Positions 61,975 through 64,000 of a stretch of DNA of 64,000 nucleotides are shown piece by piece. Origin of the DNA: Rosellinia necatrix (lineage: Eukaryota; Ascomycota; Sordariomycetes; Xylariales; Xylariaceae); contig JAGYVD010000005.1 in NCBI GenBank assembly GCA_021209875.1, positions 2,666,001 through 2,730,000 on the forward strand, read 5' to 3'. The position numbers and the translations under genes are program-made. The notes under the pieces are model-generated. The model saw nothing but the letters and a program-made list of their open reading frames with translations. It had not been told where the DNA came from and made no database searches. The first letter of the stretch is position 1; the number at the start of each line of letters is the position of its first letter.

Positions 61975-62658
61975 ATGGCCAACGCCAACTCAGCAATAGT
62001 TCGGCACAAAACCATATTAGATTATGGTTTAAGCCGCTTGTGTCACACCCCATTGGGCGGAACGAGATTCATGAGGCCATATATCAGCCCTCCTGACAGC
62101 TTTGACTATTATGGCTCCTGGGATGCTTCGGCAGTTATGCAGAATGATGAACTTCTTAGTTGGTATGGGGTGGCTCCCTCACTTAATGCCTATATTACAT
62201 TCGAAGTCTTTCTAACTAAGGAGGAGCAAATAGGAGCCGAAAGGACTACGTCTATGAGATACCGAGACATGATGGTTGACAACTACCTCGCCGGTGGCGG
62301 GGATCTGAAGACCTGGAAATACATAGGGGTCGAGCGTATTGTTCACCGAGGTACGCGCATCATGATCGAGGGCTATTTCCACCAGGATAGTAATCTCTTT
62401 TCTGCGGGCGGAGCCTTGGAGCTTCGGCCCAGCGATTCGGAATTCGCCTGCATGGCGCTCAAGAACCCGTTTACACGTGGTATTCAGAGACTCCTGCGGG
62501 AATACGAGAGTGAGGTGGCCAATGCGAAGATACGTAGGGTCATATTCATCTCGATGGGTGTGGTGAACGACTTTAGTCTGCACCCCGAATCCAATCCCAT
62601 GCTAAACATGGTGGTGGAGCTTTGTCGGCCGGGGGAGGATGGATACCCTGACTGCTAG
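61975..62658 (+). CDS. Hypothetical protein (orphan)
   Basis: ORF from ATG 61975 to a stop at 62656-62658, 227 aa, the largest in the last 6 kb. No signal peptide or TM segment. Composition and residue order look like a folded soluble protein: aromatic-rich start (MRPYISPPDSFDYYG), amphipathic segments, and a C-terminal ALKNPFTRGIQRLLREYES ... AKIRRVIFISMG...MVVELC. I do not recognise the family. An A13-14 run lies just upstream (61933-61946), which could mark the edge of a retrocopied sequence but is equally a common fungal simple repeat. An antisense ORF (62212-62583) covers the middle. Confidence 0.55.
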   Translation: MANANSAIVRHKTILDYGLSRLCHTPLGGTRFMRPYISPPDSFDYYGSWDASAVMQNDELLSWYGVAPSLNAYITFEVFLTKEEQIGAERTTSMRYRDMMVDNYLAGGGDLKTWKYIGVERIVHRGTRIMIEGYFHQDSNLFSAGGALELRPSDSEFACMALKNPFTRGIQRLLREYESEVANAKIRRVIFISMGVVNDFSLHPESNPMLNMVVELCRPGEDGYPDC

Positions 62659-64000
62659 AGATCCCGAGGCACCCCGTAACCTGACGGATGCGGCTCGTAG
62701 ATATTGGTGCAAGAAGCTAACTAGTGTAGCCTGTCAACCCCACGCCAGGGTGGGCAACGATACACAGCAATAGAACCGGATCCGATAGCGTACACAGTAA
62801 TATACTTAAGGCACAGCTTCCGGGGATGCTACGATGACATAACCTATAAACACCCTCTTTCCCCTAATAATAGAACCCACGCAATTACGTGTAACGTTCT
62901 CATGTTCTCATGATGGAAGGGAACAGGGTCTTGCTTACTCCGAAATCCTTACATGAGGCCTACATCTTCGTTCCTCCCGCCATTCTTCTTTGTCCCCCCG
63001 TGATAGTAACTAGGTATTATATTTCCGAAGACAGCCTCACCAGGCTATGTTGGTGGGAAGGCCATTTGCGGTGAGCCGGCGGGCCGAATGAGACAATAAA
63101 CCCAGGGGCACAGCCATGCAGGGAGGCACTGTGGAATGGTTTACCGAAATGATGGTAACCTTGCATCCGAAACTATAATAGCTGCGCTCCCGGGAGGCTC
63201 TGGATGCACGGTTGGGGGCCGCCTGTTTCAGAGCTAATTGGTAAGAATCGCACCGCCTTCGGATGAATGACCGGGTTGTTAGCTCGTACTCGTGACTAAC
63301 TAAGCCGAACACAACCCAGACTGAGCCGCATTCAAAACCGTAGAGATGCCACGTGTATGTGAAAATTCAAGGTACCGCTAACTGAACAGACTGACACGGC
63401 GCTGACAAGACCACATAATAGGCTGCAAGGCAAAGCGGTAGGGTCTCACACCGACGTTCCTCGGCGCGGAGAGACGGATCTGAGGGCTGGCCATCATAGC
63501 TATAGCACGAGGCGGGATACGGCTGGGTCCGTCCGTAATGGAGAATGGCTGGACATTGAGTACCGTATCAGCTAATTCCGGTAGATGTTAGTAGAGGTTC
63601 ATCCCGCTACTTAGTCTAGCCTTCGTTCCATGAATACGTAAGAATGAACCGCCCAATCGGTTGTGGGATAGTCAGACTGGCTGGGCTCGCCGTGCGAAGC
63701 TCATTGGTAGTCGAAGACAGGCAGTATTGTATGTATAAGCAACAAAGGTCTGTGTACCAATCAGCGGTCAGGGAAAGCATACATACAGCACGGAAATTGT
63801 GGATGACTCCGCCAATTTTTCATAACAAGTTCGCCTTATGTTGCCTGATCCGTGCGATACCTCTCGCGGATTGTGTAACTTCCTTCACATCGCCCCTTAA
63901 AAAAAAAAAAACACTCGATCAAACCATATTGCGCTGGTACGAGACAATGTGACACCAGATTGCTAACGCTTTACCCCCGTGTTGCGGGAATGTAGCGAGG
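62659..64000. other. Intergenic, no gene seen
   Basis: Short ORFs only (63037-63312 minus, 63644-63952 plus); A-run at about 63899-63911. Confidence 0.45.

Overview
The window looks like nuclear DNA of a filamentous ascomycete (Pezizomycotina, most likely a Sordariomycete). Genes carry short 49-107 nt GT-AG introns, with one 212 nt exception. The gene set includes HET-C, a But2-domain secreted protein, a GH11 xylanase-like gene, SOG2, and a decayed fungal NACHT-ankyrin (NLR-type) gene. No tRNA or rRNA gene was recognised. All exon joins below were read by eye from splice signals and frame continuity.

Layout. 1-30 kb and 58-64 kb are gene-poor. They hold the 3' part of a DUF3712/Tag1-like gene (1-777), a But2-type secreted protein (3103-3660), an NLR pseudogene (4066-6491), a GH11-like gene that has lost both catalytic glutamates (8015-8777), a 120-bp-arm inverted repeat (10310-10581), a pirin gene (12960-14168), a possible small minus-strand gene (14483-15022), a cysteine-rich membrane protein (18033-19042), a possible Fe(II)/2-oxoglutarate-type protein (22267-23154), and an orphan ORF (61975-62658). 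The rest of these flanks is simple repeats and sequence without credible genes.

30-58 kb is a block of conserved housekeeping genes: a DENN-domain Rab-GEF-like protein (30498-33394), a RING/TRAF zinc-finger protein (35999-37294), TSC13 enoyl reductase (38619-39679), a BLOC-1 subunit 1/GCN5L1-like protein (40095-41171), a RecQ helicase (41728-43224), SOG2 of the RAM/MOR pathway (45856-48982), glutathione reductase (49875-51360), the mitochondrial Holliday-junction resolvase CCE1 (52643-53814, two frame breaks), and HET-C (55255-57720). They are not an operon. Their roles are mostly independent: membrane traffic, very-long-chain fatty acid elongation, DNA repair, polarity signalling, redox and self-recognition.

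Most notable signals: (1) an exact palindrome, TACCTAGGTA, occurs at least ten times, all in intergenic DNA, and twice as a pair with exactly 21 bp spacing; (2) the inverted repeat's arms differ only by transitions, mostly in the CpA/TpG to TpA context typical of repeat-induced point mutation (RIP); (3) the NLR relic has nonsense codons in the same context; (4) the pirin gene has a membrane-anchor N-terminus plus an overlapping uORF that ends before an internal start; (5) the GH11-like gene is catalytically dead as read; (6) CCE1 is broken twice, each time at a C6 run.
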